64,000 bases of DNA, taken from contig JANRLQ010000091.1 in assembly GCA_033762375.1 (NCBI GenBank), forward strand, positions 4,903 through 68,902, given 5' to 3'. Origin of the DNA: RDXT01 sp033762375 (lineage in GTDB: Bacteria; Bacteroidota; Bacteroidia; J057). The notes below the pieces were generated by a model. The model was not told the origin of the DNA and searched no databases. It saw only the letters and a list, made by a program, of their open reading frames with translations. The position numbers were made by a program, and so were the translations under genes. Positions 22,861 through 32,258 of the stretch are shown here, piece after piece (positions within the stretch are counted from its first letter, which is position 1; every line of letters begins with the position of its first letter).

Positions 22861-25848
22861 ATGAAATCATGTTTACTGATCCGGCTTGGGCAGCTTGGGC
22901 TGTTCCTTTGTCTGAGCTTGCTGCCGGGATATGTCCGGGCACAGGCCGTGAGCGGACGTGTCGCCGATGAGAGCGGCCAGCCCCTGGAGGGGGCACGCAT
23001 TGTAGTCAAAAATAAACCTGTTGGGGTTTTTTCGCAGGCCAATGGCACCTTTTCCATCACGTGTGCCCCGGCAGACACGCTGATTTGCACCTATCTGGGG
23101 TACGAGCCGGCGTCTCAGCCCGTCGGCGGGCGGACCCAGGTAGACTTTGTCCTGCGCGAGGCCGTCACCACCCTCGAAGACGTAGTCGTAGTCGGGTATG
23201 GGGTCCAGCGAAAAAGTGATCTGACGGGTGCTATTGGCTCTGTCAAGGGTGAAGAACTCCGCAAGCTGCCCTCGGCCTCCGTAGACCAGGCCCTCCAGGG
23301 CAAACTGGCCGGCGTCCAGGTCGTACCGGTCTCCGGTGAGCCCGGAGCGGCCGCTGTCATCCGTATCCGGGGTATCGGTACCCTGAATGATGCAGCCCCC
23401 CTGTTTGTGGTGGACGGCATGTTGCTGGATGATATTCAGTTTCTCAATCCGGCTGATGTGGCCTCGGTGGAGGTGCTCAAGGATGCCTCGGCTACTGCCA
23501 TCTACGGATCACGCGGGGCCAATGGGGTCATCATCATCACGACCTCACAGGGCAAAGCCGGACAGGCCCGCGTAGAGGTGTCTTCCTTTATGGGGACACA
23601 GGAGCTGGCCCATAAAATTTCGCTCACCAGTGCCCGGGATTTTGCGATTCTCGCCAATGAGCTGGCCGAAAACGAAGGCATCGGGCAGCCTTTTGCTGAT
23701 CCAGACCAGATTACGGGAGGGACCGACTGGCAGGAAGTCATCTTTCGCCCGGCTCCTATGTCACAGGTTCAGGTCTCTGCCAGTGGTGGGTCTGCCGCCA
23801 TGCGGTACCACATCAGCGGTAACTGGCTCCGGCAGGCCGGTATCCTCGAAGGTTCCGACTATAGCCGCGCCACCCTCCGCGCCAACAACCAGTACGATGT
23901 CAAACCCTGGCTTACCCTCGGGCATAATGTGACCCTCATGTACATCCAGCGGGACATCGCCGCAGGGGTACTCGACAATGCCTACCGGGCGGATCCCACG
24001 GTGCCTGAGCGGGATAGCACGGGTGCCTTTGGCAATACCTCGCTCCGGGCTTCTGTCGCCAATCCCGCTGCCCAGATTTTTTATAACAACAACAGTGGAT
24101 TTTCGTACCGGGCCGTGGGCAATGTGTTTATGGACCTGCGGCTGCTCAAGTACCTGACCTTTCGCACGAGTGCCGGTATTGACCTGGAAAACAACCAATC
24201 CAAAAACTTTGTACCGGAGTATTATGTGTCGCCCATTCAGCAAAATCTTGAAAATCAGCTCTATCTGGGATTTGACCGCAACCTGAGCTGGCTCTGGGAA
24301 AATACCCTCACCTTCGACAGGGCCTGGGACCGGCACCGGCTGAATGTCCTCACCGGCCTCACTGCCCAGCAGTTTAGGTATGAGCAGTTTGGCGGATCGC
24401 GCCGGGGGTTGCCGGGAGAGACTCCTGAACTCTGGTATCTCGGAGCCGGGCAAGTGGACGGCCAGACCAACTATCACGACGCGTACGAGTGGCGGATGTT
24501 GTCGTATTTGTTCCGGACAAACTATACCTACCAGGACCGCTACCTGATGACGGTCAGCCTGCGGGCCGATGGTTCCTCTAAGTTTGGTGCCAATAACCGA
24601 TACGGATATTTCCCCTCCGTGGCCCTGGGATGGAATGTCACCCGCGAGGCCTTCATGGCATCACAGCAGGTGTTCAGCCGCCTGAAAGTCCGCGCCAGTT
24701 GGGGGATCGTGGGCAATGAAAAAATCGGTGCGTATGCCAGTCAGGCCGTTGTTTCGTCCAATCTCAACGGTGTATTCGGGTATAACCCTGCCCTTTCATT
24801 CGGGGCATCCATCATCACCCTCGCCAATCCCGACCTGCGCTGGGAATCCACCCGGCAGGCTGATATAGGCCTGGAAATGGGGTTTGCGCAGGACCGCCTG
24901 AGCCTGGAGGCAGACTATTATGACCGCCTCACAGACGGGATTCTGATCGGAGTGCCTATCCCCGACTACGTCGGATCTGCCAATAATCCCATCGAAAACG
25001 CTGCCCAGGTCCGCAATACCGGTCTGGACCTCAAACTCGACTGGCGCAGCATGGCTGGACCCCTCTCGTACCGCATCGGGCTGATCGGTGCCACGGTGTC
25101 CAATGAAGTGGTGAGCCTGGGCGAGGGCAAAGAAGAAATTTTTGGGGGAGACCTTGGATTTGGGGGCAATCTGGGCACCCGTACCGCCCCTGGCCTGCCG
25201 ATCGGCAGCTTTTATGGGTACAAGGTTGCGGGCATCTACCAAAACCAGGCGGACCTGGAGCAATACCCCAATGCCGGAACCGAGCAACCCGGAGACCTCC
25301 GGTTTGAGGATGTAGACGGAGACGGGGTGATCTCTACCGCTGACCGCACCTATCTCGGATCCCCCATCCCCAATTTTATCTATGGCCTTAGCACCGGGCT
25401 GGAGATTGCAGGGATTGACTTATCTGTGGACCTCAACGGCCAGTCAGGGAATAAACTGGTCAATGCTAAAAAAATGGCCCGTTTTGGAACCTACAACTTC
25501 GAGACGTCCTACCTCGATCGCTGGACGGGTGAAGGCACCTCTGACACCGAGCCCCGTGTCACCAACGGAGGCCCTAACTATAGCCCCTCCGAGCGGTTTC
25601 TGGAGGATGGTTCCTTCCTGCGGCTGCGGCTGGTGCAGATCGGATATACCTTGCCGGCCAGCCTCACGACACGCGCAGGCCTGTCTCGCGTACGGCTGTA
25701 CGCCTCCGGCGCAAACCTGGTCACCTGGACCCGATACACCGGTTATACCCCGGAGGTCACGAGTAACTCCGTAATCTCAGTCGGGATAGACCGGGGCGTA
25801 TATCCCATCGCCCGTACCTATACCGGCGGGCTTGACATCAGTTTTTAA
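22861..25848 (+). CDS. SusC-type TonB-dependent outer-membrane transporter (first locus)
   Basis: 995 residues from ATG 22861. Signal peptide to about residue 25 (YVRAQA), a carboxypeptidase-regulatory-like domain (VSGRVADESGQPLEGARIVVKN), a TonB box region (LEDVVVVGYG), a plug (GSVKGEELRKLPSASVDQALQGKLAGVQV, LFVVDGMLLDD, VLKDASATAIYGSRGANGVIIITT) and a C-terminal barrel ending in aromatic Phe (GGLDISF). It imports oligosaccharides using TonB energy, with the SusD partner that follows 39 bases later. Confidence 0.95.
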   Translation: MKSCLLIRLGQLGLFLCLSLLPGYVRAQAVSGRVADESGQPLEGARIVVKNKPVGVFSQANGTFSITCAPADTLICTYLGYEPASQPVGGRTQVDFVLREAVTTLEDVVVVGYGVQRKSDLTGAIGSVKGEELRKLPSASVDQALQGKLAGVQVVPVSGEPGAAAVIRIRGIGTLNDAAPLFVVDGMLLDDIQFLNPADVASVEVLKDASATAIYGSRGANGVIIITTSQGKAGQARVEVSSFMGTQELAHKISLTSARDFAILANELAENEGIGQPFADPDQITGGTDWQEVIFRPAPMSQVQVSASGGSAAMRYHISGNWLRQAGILEGSDYSRATLRANNQYDVKPWLTLGHNVTLMYIQRDIAAGVLDNAYRADPTVPERDSTGAFGNTSLRASVANPAAQIFYNNNSGFSYRAVGNVFMDLRLLKYLTFRTSAGIDLENNQSKNFVPEYYVSPIQQNLENQLYLGFDRNLSWLWENTLTFDRAWDRHRLNVLTGLTAQQFRYEQFGGSRRGLPGETPELWYLGAGQVDGQTNYHDAYEWRMLSYLFRTNYTYQDRYLMTVSLRADGSSKFGANNRYGYFPSVALGWNVTREAFMASQQVFSRLKVRASWGIVGNEKIGAYASQAVVSSNLNGVFGYNPALSFGASIITLANPDLRWESTRQADIGLEMGFAQDRLSLEADYYDRLTDGILIGVPIPDYVGSANNPIENAAQVRNTGLDLKLDWRSMAGPLSYRIGLIGATVSNEVVSLGEGKEEIFGGDLGFGGNLGTRTAPGLPIGSFYGYKVAGIYQNQADLEQYPNAGTEQPGDLRFEDVDGDGVISTADRTYLGSPIPNFIYGLSTGLEIAGIDLSVDLNGQSGNKLVNAKKMARFGTYNFETSYLDRWTGEGTSDTEPRVTNGGPNYSPSERFLEDGSFLRLRLVQIGYTLPASLTTRAGLSRVRLYASGANLVTWTRYTGYTPEVTSNSVISVGIDRGVYPIARTYTGGLDISF

Positions 25849-25887
25849 TCTATTCATGGTCAGGCTTTTGATATAAACCCGACGGAT

Positions 25888-27351
25888 ATGAAAAACATCC
25901 TGCTTACCCTGAGTCTCGCCACAGCCCTGATGCTGGGCGGGTGTTTTAATGAGTTTTTGGAAGTAAAACCCCTGGGGCAGCTCACCTCAGACAACTTTTT
26001 TCAGACAGAAGAACATGCCGTATGGGCCACCAATGCAGCCTATGAGCAGCTTCGGTCCTGGGATGTCCATGTATTCAGTTATCTGGGGCTGACGGACATT
26101 CTCTCTGATGATGCCGACAAAGGCAGCACGCCTTCAGATGCTACCTTCCTGCTGGAGCTGGACAATTTTACCTTTGATCCCGGCAACCTGGCGATCGCGA
26201 CTGTCTGGAAAGGGTACTACCGGGGTATATTCCGGGCCAATATTGCCATTCAGAAGATTCCGGCCATTGAGATGGACGAGGCCCTCAAGGCGCGTCTGAT
26301 CGCAGAGTGCCAGTTTTTACGGGCATATTATTACCTCAACCTGGTGCGGTGGTTTGGGGACCTGCCGCTGGTGACAGAACCCCTGCCGCAGGAGGAATAC
26401 AAGCAGAACCGGGTTCCGGCGGCTGCGATCTATGCGCAGATCATTCAGGACCTGGAGGCAGCGGCGGCTGTATTGCCGGAGCGCAGTGCCTACGCAGGCG
26501 CGGACGCAGGGCGTGCCACACGGGGCGCGGCCCTGGGGATGCTCGCACGGGCGTATCTGACACAGGGCAACATGGCCCTGGCACTCCAGTACGCAGAGGC
26601 GGTGATCAACTCCGGGGAGTATGCCTTGCTGCCGGACTATGCCGGGATATTCCTGCCGGAGGGTGAAAACAGCGAGGAAAGCCTGTTTGAGATTCAGGCC
26701 GCTGCATTTGAGACAGGGGGCGGCGGGACACAGTACAACGAAGTACAAGGCGTACGGGGTACTCCCAACCTCGGCTGGGGTTTCAACCGGCCCTCAGACG
26801 ACCTGCTTCAGTCCTACGAGCCTGGCGACCCCCGCCGGGAAGCGACCATCCTGTACGTCGGTGAGGTACTCCCTGACGGGTCTGCTATTGTACAGGACAA
26901 TCCCGGTATCTTTGGTGAGCGCTATAACCAGAAAGCGTGGATACCCACCGGAGCGGGCGGCAACGGAAACGGCGGCGGCAATATCCGGGTACTGCGGTAT
27001 GCAGACATCCTCCTGATCGCAGCCGAAGCCCTGAATGAACTCGGGCGCTCCGCTGAAGCCTTGCCCTATCTGAATGCCGTACGCGCACGGGCGCGGGCAG
27101 GCAGTATTTTTGTCCTCAAAGATGTCACGACGACCGACCAGGCCACCCTGCGGACCCTGATCTGGCGGGAGCGCCGGGCCGAGTTGGCGATGGAGCAGGG
27201 ACGCTGGTTTGACTTGCAGCGGCAGGGCAGGGCAGGAACCGTCATGCAGGCCCTGGGCAAAAACTTTGTCACCGGTAAACACGAACTTCTCCCCCTCCCG
27301 CAGTCCGAAATAGACATCAGCGGCACCCTGACCCAAAATCCCGGGTATTGA
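25888..27351 (+). CDS. SusD/RagB-type glycan-binding lipoprotein (first locus)
   Basis: 487 residues. Signal and lipobox SLATALMLGGC, Cys about residue 19, so it is anchored to the outer membrane. Family motifs: FLEVKPLGQLTSDNFFQTEEHAVWATNAAYEQL near the N-terminus, AECQFLRAYYYLNLVRWFGDLPLVTEPL, the tetratricopeptide helices, and the C-terminal VLRYADILLIAAEALNELGR and WRERRAELAMEQGRWFDLQR. Acts as the lid and binding protein for the SusC transporter upstream. Confidence 0.95.
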   Translation: MKNILLTLSLATALMLGGCFNEFLEVKPLGQLTSDNFFQTEEHAVWATNAAYEQLRSWDVHVFSYLGLTDILSDDADKGSTPSDATFLLELDNFTFDPGNLAIATVWKGYYRGIFRANIAIQKIPAIEMDEALKARLIAECQFLRAYYYLNLVRWFGDLPLVTEPLPQEEYKQNRVPAAAIYAQIIQDLEAAAAVLPERSAYAGADAGRATRGAALGMLARAYLTQGNMALALQYAEAVINSGEYALLPDYAGIFLPEGENSEESLFEIQAAAFETGGGGTQYNEVQGVRGTPNLGWGFNRPSDDLLQSYEPGDPRREATILYVGEVLPDGSAIVQDNPGIFGERYNQKAWIPTGAGGNGNGGGNIRVLRYADILLIAAEALNELGRSAEALPYLNAVRARARAGSIFVLKDVTTTDQATLRTLIWRERRAELAMEQGRWFDLQRQGRAGTVMQALGKNFVTGKHELLPLPQSEIDISGTLTQNPGY

Positions 27352-27368
27352 TATGCCCGCTGACCAGC

Positions 27369-27412
27369 GACAGAACACGGGTATACATGGCCCGTGTTCT
27401 GTCATTTTTATA
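27369..27412 (+). terminator. Terminator after the first SusD gene
   Basis: A perfect 13-bp stem (27369-27381 with 27391-27403) with a 9-base loop, then ATTTTTATAAA. It ends the first locus before the LacI gene at 27503. Confidence 0.88.
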
Positions 27413-27502
27413 AATGATCCTGAATACCCCGCATGATTTATATGATTGTTATCCGGAAAGGGGTAAATTTACGACTCTGTTATTATATGAAGACTGTTTC
27501 AG

Positions 27503-28558
27503 ATGAAGGGCAAAGATTTCGCCACGATTAAGGACATAGCGCAGGCACTCGGCATATCGCCTTCTACCGTTTCCAGGGCGCTGCGTGACCTCCCGGATGT
27601 CAATCCCGCTACGCGGCACAAGGTGCTCGAAATGGCGCGTGATATACATTATCAGCGGAATCATTTTGCGGCAGGTCTGGTCTCCAACCGGTCCTACCTG
27701 ATCGGAGTAGTCGTACCCCAGATCGCCAATTATTTTTTTTCTACCGTCATCAGCGGGATACAGGAGATCGCCTGGCAACATCAGTACAGGGTGATTATCT
27801 GCGAAAGCAAACACGAGCCGGCACGCGAAGAGCTGGATTTGCAAGCCCTGGTTTCCATGCGGGTAGATGGCATTCTGATCGCTCCCCTGCAGGAGCGCGA
27901 GGGGCCTGAGGATGCTGCCTATATCCGGAGGCTGATCGAGCAGGAGACACCTGTTGTATGTTTTGACCGGCAGCGGGACGAACTGATGTGCCCTGTCGTG
28001 CTGATGGATGATTACAAAGCAGCCTTTGACGCTACAGCCTACCTGATCAAAACCGGCTGCCGCCGCATCGGGCATCTGGGGGCGGACCCGGTCCTGCAGG
28101 TAGCCCGCCTCCGCCGGGCTGGGTATGAGGCTGCGCTCCGCCAGTATGGGCTACCCGTACGGGAGGCCTGGATACGGCAGACTGGATTTAAGGCAGAAAC
28201 GGCCCGCCGGGACGCCAACAGCCTGATGAGCGGGGCAGAACGGCCTGACGCTCTACTCTGTATCAATGACCTGGTAGCCATCGGTGCTACCTCTGAGATC
28301 AAATCTATGGGCTTGCGGGTGCCCGACGATGTGTCCATCATCGGATTTTATGACAGCCCCGTCGCATCGCTGATGGATCCCCCCCTCACGATGGTACACC
28401 AGCCTGCGCTGGAGATGGGCCATGCGGCCATGAACCTGCTGCTGTCTGAGATGAAAGCAGCTGCACGCCCGCACGAAGCATGGCAGGACATCAAACAAGG
28501 TCACCTTGTCATCAGACATTCTACCCGGCCGGAAGTGATGGCGTATGCTGCCGGGTGA
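27503..28558 (+). CDS. LacI-family transcriptional regulator
   Basis: 351 residues. The N-terminal helix-turn-helix FATIKDIAQALGISPSTVSRALRDLPDVNPATRHKV (residues 5-40) and hinge helix (NHFAAGLVSNRS) are complete, followed by a periplasmic-binding-like sensor domain (IGVVVPQIANYFFSTVISGIQEIA, VDGILIAPLQ, VVCFDR, RIGHLG, DALLCINDLVAIGA, MGLRVPDDVSIIGFYDSP). It probably controls the susC/susD pair directly downstream, because a 14-base near-palindrome of the LacI type and two half-sites lie in the intervening 321 bases. Ligand unknown. Confidence 0.93.
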   Translation: MKGKDFATIKDIAQALGISPSTVSRALRDLPDVNPATRHKVLEMARDIHYQRNHFAAGLVSNRSYLIGVVVPQIANYFFSTVISGIQEIAWQHQYRVIICESKHEPAREELDLQALVSMRVDGILIAPLQEREGPEDAAYIRRLIEQETPVVCFDRQRDELMCPVVLMDDYKAAFDATAYLIKTGCRRIGHLGADPVLQVARLRRAGYEAALRQYGLPVREAWIRQTGFKAETARRDANSLMSGAERPDALLCINDLVAIGATSEIKSMGLRVPDDVSIIGFYDSPVASLMDPPLTMVHQPALEMGHAAMNLLLSEMKAAARPHEAWQDIKQGHLVIRHSTRPEVMAYAAG

Positions 28559-28879
28559 GCAGGTGTAACATACCGGCAATATCCTGTGTTTTCTTGCCCG
28601 TGTCATCCTGACACAATATGCCGGGATGCAGCTATAATAACTACCATTCGTTAGGGTTCGAAAAGGTTACATGCGTGAAGGCATCTGCACACGTTTGCAC
28701 AAAAAATCATATCGCCGCAAACGTTGCCGGAATCGCTGTCATGGGTCAGAAGCCATTCCGCGTTACTTAATCGTTTGCATTTTCTGATATTCTTCGTAAA
28801 CTAGTACTTGTTTTGGTGTGAGAATCATGCCCAAACAGTTGGATTACTATTTGTCACTTTTCAAACTACTATTATTACT
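28559..28879 (+). other. Regulatory gap between lacI and the second susC, no gene
   Basis: 321 bases without a convincing reading frame. The right part holds the LacI-type sites listed separately (28686-28779) and a possible promoter. The left part (28559-28680) shows no hairpin or motif that I can support. Confidence 0.5.
28686..28779 (+). promoter_or_regulatory. LacI-type operator sites before the second susC
   Basis: Site 1 (28686-28699) TGCACACGTTTGCA is one mismatch from a perfect palindrome. Site 2 (28717-28727) GCAAACGTTGC is a related imperfect palindrome. Site 3 (28772-28779) CGTTTGCA is a half-site that overlaps a candidate -33 TTG (28775-28777), 19 bases before TAAACTAG (28797-28804), a weak -7. 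The ACGTTT core fits LacI-family operators, and the regulator gene lies just upstream. Confidence 0.6.
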
Positions 28880-31800
28880 ATGCGCAAAGTCTTACAATCA
28901 ACGGGAAGACTGCTCGCGACTATGGTGGTTTTGTGTCTGGTGCCGGTGGCACTTTGGGCGCAGGATCGCACAGTTTCCGGTAGTGTTACCGCCGGTGATG
29001 ACAATTCGCCACTCTCAGGCGCTACGGTTATCGTCAAAGGCACTACCCGCGGGGTATTCACAGATGGAGAAGGTAAATTCACCATTGCAGTACCTGACCT
29101 GAATGGCACCCTGGTGTTTTCTTACCTGGGATTCGCTACCACTGAAGTTCCGCTGACCGGCCGTACCAACATAACGGTCGCCATGGAGCGCGAAAATGTG
29201 AGCACAGAAGAGGTCATTATCACCGGTTACACCGCGCAGTCCCGCCGGGATGTGACAGGTGCCGTATCTTCTATCAGCTCTGAGGATCTGCTGGCAGCAC
29301 CTGTGACGGGTGTCGAGCAAGCCCTTCAGGGCCGTGCACCAGGGGTGCAGGTCATCACGGAAGGTGGACCTGGTGGCGCAGCACTCGTACGTATCCGGGG
29401 CTTCAGCTCTATCGGTAACAACAACCCGCTCTATATCATAGACGGAGTACCTTCCGGTAGCGGCCTGAACATCATCAACCCGAACGACATCGAGTCTGTA
29501 CAGGTACTGAAAGACGCTTCTACAGCGTCTATCTACGGTGCCCGTGCTTCTAACGGGGTAGTGATCATCACGACCAAAAAAGGTAAGTATGGATTCTCCA
29601 ACGTAAGCTTTGATTCTTACTACGGAATCCAGTCTGCCAGCAAATTCCCTGATCTGCTTAACCCAACCGAACTGGCTAACCTGATCTGGACAGCCCGTAA
29701 GAATGCCGGTGACGTTGCTTCCAATGGCAACCCTTCTCACCCGCAGTATGGCAATGGAGCTTCTCCGGTCCTGCCAGCGTATATCTTCCCACAGGGTGCC
29801 TCTCAGGTAGATGAGTCCACCTACAACCGGGAGTCAAACCCGATCACCCGCGCCAATACCGCTGGTACAGACTGGTTTGATGAGATATTTGATCCGGCTC
29901 CGATCCAGAACTACCAGCTCACGGCCTCTGCCGGTAACCAGACCAGCCGCCACTCTATCTCTGCCAACTACTTCCGCCAGGATGGTATCCTCAAGTTTAC
30001 CAACTATGAGCGTTACTCTATCCGGGCTAACTCAGAGACCCGCGTAAAAGACTGGCTCACAGTCGGCGAAAACTTCACCTACTCTGTACAGCGTGACGTA
30101 GTCGGCAACGCCGGTCGTCGTGGTGAGGGTACCGTGATCGCCAACGCTACCCGTATGCCAGCCATCGTACCGCTGTACGACATCGGCGGTAACTACGGTG
30201 GTGCCAAAGGAGCTGGTCTTACCAACGCCGGTAACCCCTACGCAGGCCTGGAGCGTGGTAAGGACAATGCCGGTCTGGCCACTCGTGCTTTCGGTAATGC
30301 CTATGCGGCTGCTGAGATCATGAAAGACCTGATCATCAAAACCAGCCTCGGTATCAACTACGGCAACTTCAACGGTTCTTATTTTACCCCGCGTAACTTT
30401 GAGGCTGCTGAGGTAATTGCTGCTAACACCCTGTTTGTAGAAAACAACTACTTCCGCGAGTGGACCTGGTCTAACACCATCCAGTACAAACTGAAGGTAG
30501 GTGACCTGCACCGGATTGAAGTACTGGCAGGTACAGAAGCCATCGAAAGCAAGTACCGCTACTTCAGCGCTGGCCGCTCCCGTTTCTTCTCCGATGATGT
30601 CAACTACCGCTTCCTGAATGCAGGTGAGGCTGGTATCGCCAACGGTGGATTTGGCTCTGAGAGCTCACTGTTCTCTGTATTCGGTAAAGTGGACTACTCA
30701 CTCAAGGATAGCCGCTACCTGGTGAGCTTTACCGTCCGTCGTGATGGTTCTTCCCGTTTCGGTGAGAGCAATCGCTTCGGGGTGTTCCCTGCTGTGAGCG
30801 CCGGCTGGCGTATCTCTGACGAGGCATTCATGGACAATGTACCACAGGTCTCTACCCTGAAACTCCGCGCCGGTTACGGCTCTATGGGTAGCCAGAACAG
30901 CCTCGGTGAGTATGCTACCTTCAGCACCTTCGGTCCGAGCATCGGTGAGTCTTTCTATGACATCACGGGCTCCAACTCTTCACTGGCAGTAGGATACGAT
31001 CAGCAGAATGCTGGTAACCCCAACCTGAAGTGGGAAGCTCAGACGACTCTGAACGCTGGTATTGACCTCGGCCTCTTCAACGAGCGTATCTCTGCTAACC
31101 TCGACCTGTACGACCGTACGACGACGGACATGCTGTATCAGCCCAGCCGCCCGGCTACGGCAGGCGTGGCTAACAACCCCTTCGTAAACATCGGGGAGAT
31201 GAACAACCGCGGGATTGACTTCGCACTGGGAATCAACAGCAAGCAGGGCAAAGACTTCACCTACAACGTGAGCCTGAACCTGTCTGTGTACAAAAACCGC
31301 GTCGTGAAGCTGAACGAAGACGTAGGTACCTTTATCGAAGCAGGGGGTGTGCGTGGTGGCAATACCGCCCGTACAGAAGCTGGTCTGCCGATGGCTATGT
31401 TCTACGGCCACGTGCTCGCCGGGGACGACTACTTCCTCTACGACTCTGCTACCCAGAAACTCAATCGGGTAGAGGGCACCGGAAACCGTATCTTCCAGAC
31501 CGCCGAAGAAGTAGCAGCTCACCCGGATGCCGGCAAGTTTGCTACCCCTGCTGATGGTATCGGACGTTTCCAGTATGTGGACATCAATGGTGATGGTGTG
31601 ATAGATGCAGCTGACCGTACCTTCATCGGTAGCCCGCACCCTGATCTCATCTACGGCCTGAACACTTCATTCGGGTACAAAAACATTGACCTCACGATCT
31701 TCCTCCAGGGAACCCTCGGAAACGATATCTACAACTACAACCTCTTCTTCGAAGACTTCTTCAGCTTCCAGCAAAACCAGTCCCGCCGGATGCTCGAAGA

Positions 31801-32155
31801 GTCATGGACACCTGAGAATACCGACGGCCTCCTGCCGAAACTTGACTCACGGGTACCTAACGAAGAAAACCGCGTCTCCAGCTACTTCATCCAGGATGGT
31901 TCCTTCCTGCGTGTGAAAAACCTCCAGGTAGGGTACACCCTCCCGGCTTCGCTGGTGTCTAAAGCCAAGATTGACAAACTCCGGGTATATGTACAAGGTA
32001 CCAACCTCCTGACTGTGACCAAATACACCGGTCTTGATCCAGAACTTGGTCCAGACGATTACTTTGGACGTGGTGGTGACCTGTCTATCGGACGTGCCAT
32101 CGGTGACTATCCTGTAGCCCGCTCCGTAGTATTTGGCGTAAGCCTCGGCCTCTGA
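28880..32155 (+). CDS. SusC-type TonB-dependent outer-membrane transporter (second locus)
   Basis: 1091 residues from ATG 28880 (MRKVLQSTGRLLATMVVLCL, signal ending LWAQ). Carboxypeptidase-regulatory-like domain (TVSGSVTAGDDNSPLSGATVIVKG), TonB box region (EEVIITGYTAQ), plug (VEQALQGRAPGVQV, LYIIDGVPSGSG, VLKDASTASIYGARASNGVVIITT), and long beta-barrel ending FGVSLGL. Codon use (GGT, GCT, CGT, AAC, CTG) is much more biased than in the first SusC and suggests very high expression. Controlled probably by the LacI protein. Confidence 0.95.
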   Translation: MRKVLQSTGRLLATMVVLCLVPVALWAQDRTVSGSVTAGDDNSPLSGATVIVKGTTRGVFTDGEGKFTIAVPDLNGTLVFSYLGFATTEVPLTGRTNITVAMERENVSTEEVIITGYTAQSRRDVTGAVSSISSEDLLAAPVTGVEQALQGRAPGVQVITEGGPGGAALVRIRGFSSIGNNNPLYIIDGVPSGSGLNIINPNDIESVQVLKDASTASIYGARASNGVVIITTKKGKYGFSNVSFDSYYGIQSASKFPDLLNPTELANLIWTARKNAGDVASNGNPSHPQYGNGASPVLPAYIFPQGASQVDESTYNRESNPITRANTAGTDWFDEIFDPAPIQNYQLTASAGNQTSRHSISANYFRQDGILKFTNYERYSIRANSETRVKDWLTVGENFTYSVQRDVVGNAGRRGEGTVIANATRMPAIVPLYDIGGNYGGAKGAGLTNAGNPYAGLERGKDNAGLATRAFGNAYAAAEIMKDLIIKTSLGINYGNFNGSYFTPRNFEAAEVIAANTLFVENNYFREWTWSNTIQYKLKVGDLHRIEVLAGTEAIESKYRYFSAGRSRFFSDDVNYRFLNAGEAGIANGGFGSESSLFSVFGKVDYSLKDSRYLVSFTVRRDGSSRFGESNRFGVFPAVSAGWRISDEAFMDNVPQVSTLKLRAGYGSMGSQNSLGEYATFSTFGPSIGESFYDITGSNSSLAVGYDQQNAGNPNLKWEAQTTLNAGIDLGLFNERISANLDLYDRTTTDMLYQPSRPATAGVANNPFVNIGEMNNRGIDFALGINSKQGKDFTYNVSLNLSVYKNRVVKLNEDVGTFIEAGGVRGGNTARTEAGLPMAMFYGHVLAGDDYFLYDSATQKLNRVEGTGNRIFQTAEEVAAHPDAGKFATPADGIGRFQYVDINGDGVIDAADRTFIGSPHPDLIYGLNTSFGYKNIDLTIFLQGTLGNDIYNYNLFFEDFFSFQQNQSRRMLEESWTPENTDGLLPKLDSRVPNEENRVSSYFIQDGSFLRVKNLQVGYTLPASLVSKAKIDKLRVYVQGTNLLTVTKYTGLDPELGPDDYFGRGGDLSIGRAIGDYPVARSVVFGVSLGL

Positions 32156-32163
32156 TGAAACAT

Positions 32164-32206
32164 CTTCCCGGATCGGAAGAGTAAAAACTTTTTTTGATCC
32201 GGGAAG
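32164..32206 (+). repeat. Perfect inverted repeat between second susC and susD
   Basis: Arms of 11 bases (32164-32174 and 32196-32206) are exactly complementary, with a 21-base loop that contains a T-run. It can form a stable mRNA hairpin after the susC stop codon. Possible roles are protecting the susC mRNA end, or processing to set different levels of SusC and SusD. Confidence 0.65.
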
Positions 32207-32258
32207 TTTTAAACGTATAGTGTTTTTTCTATATTCACTGAAACAAACTTCTTCTCTT

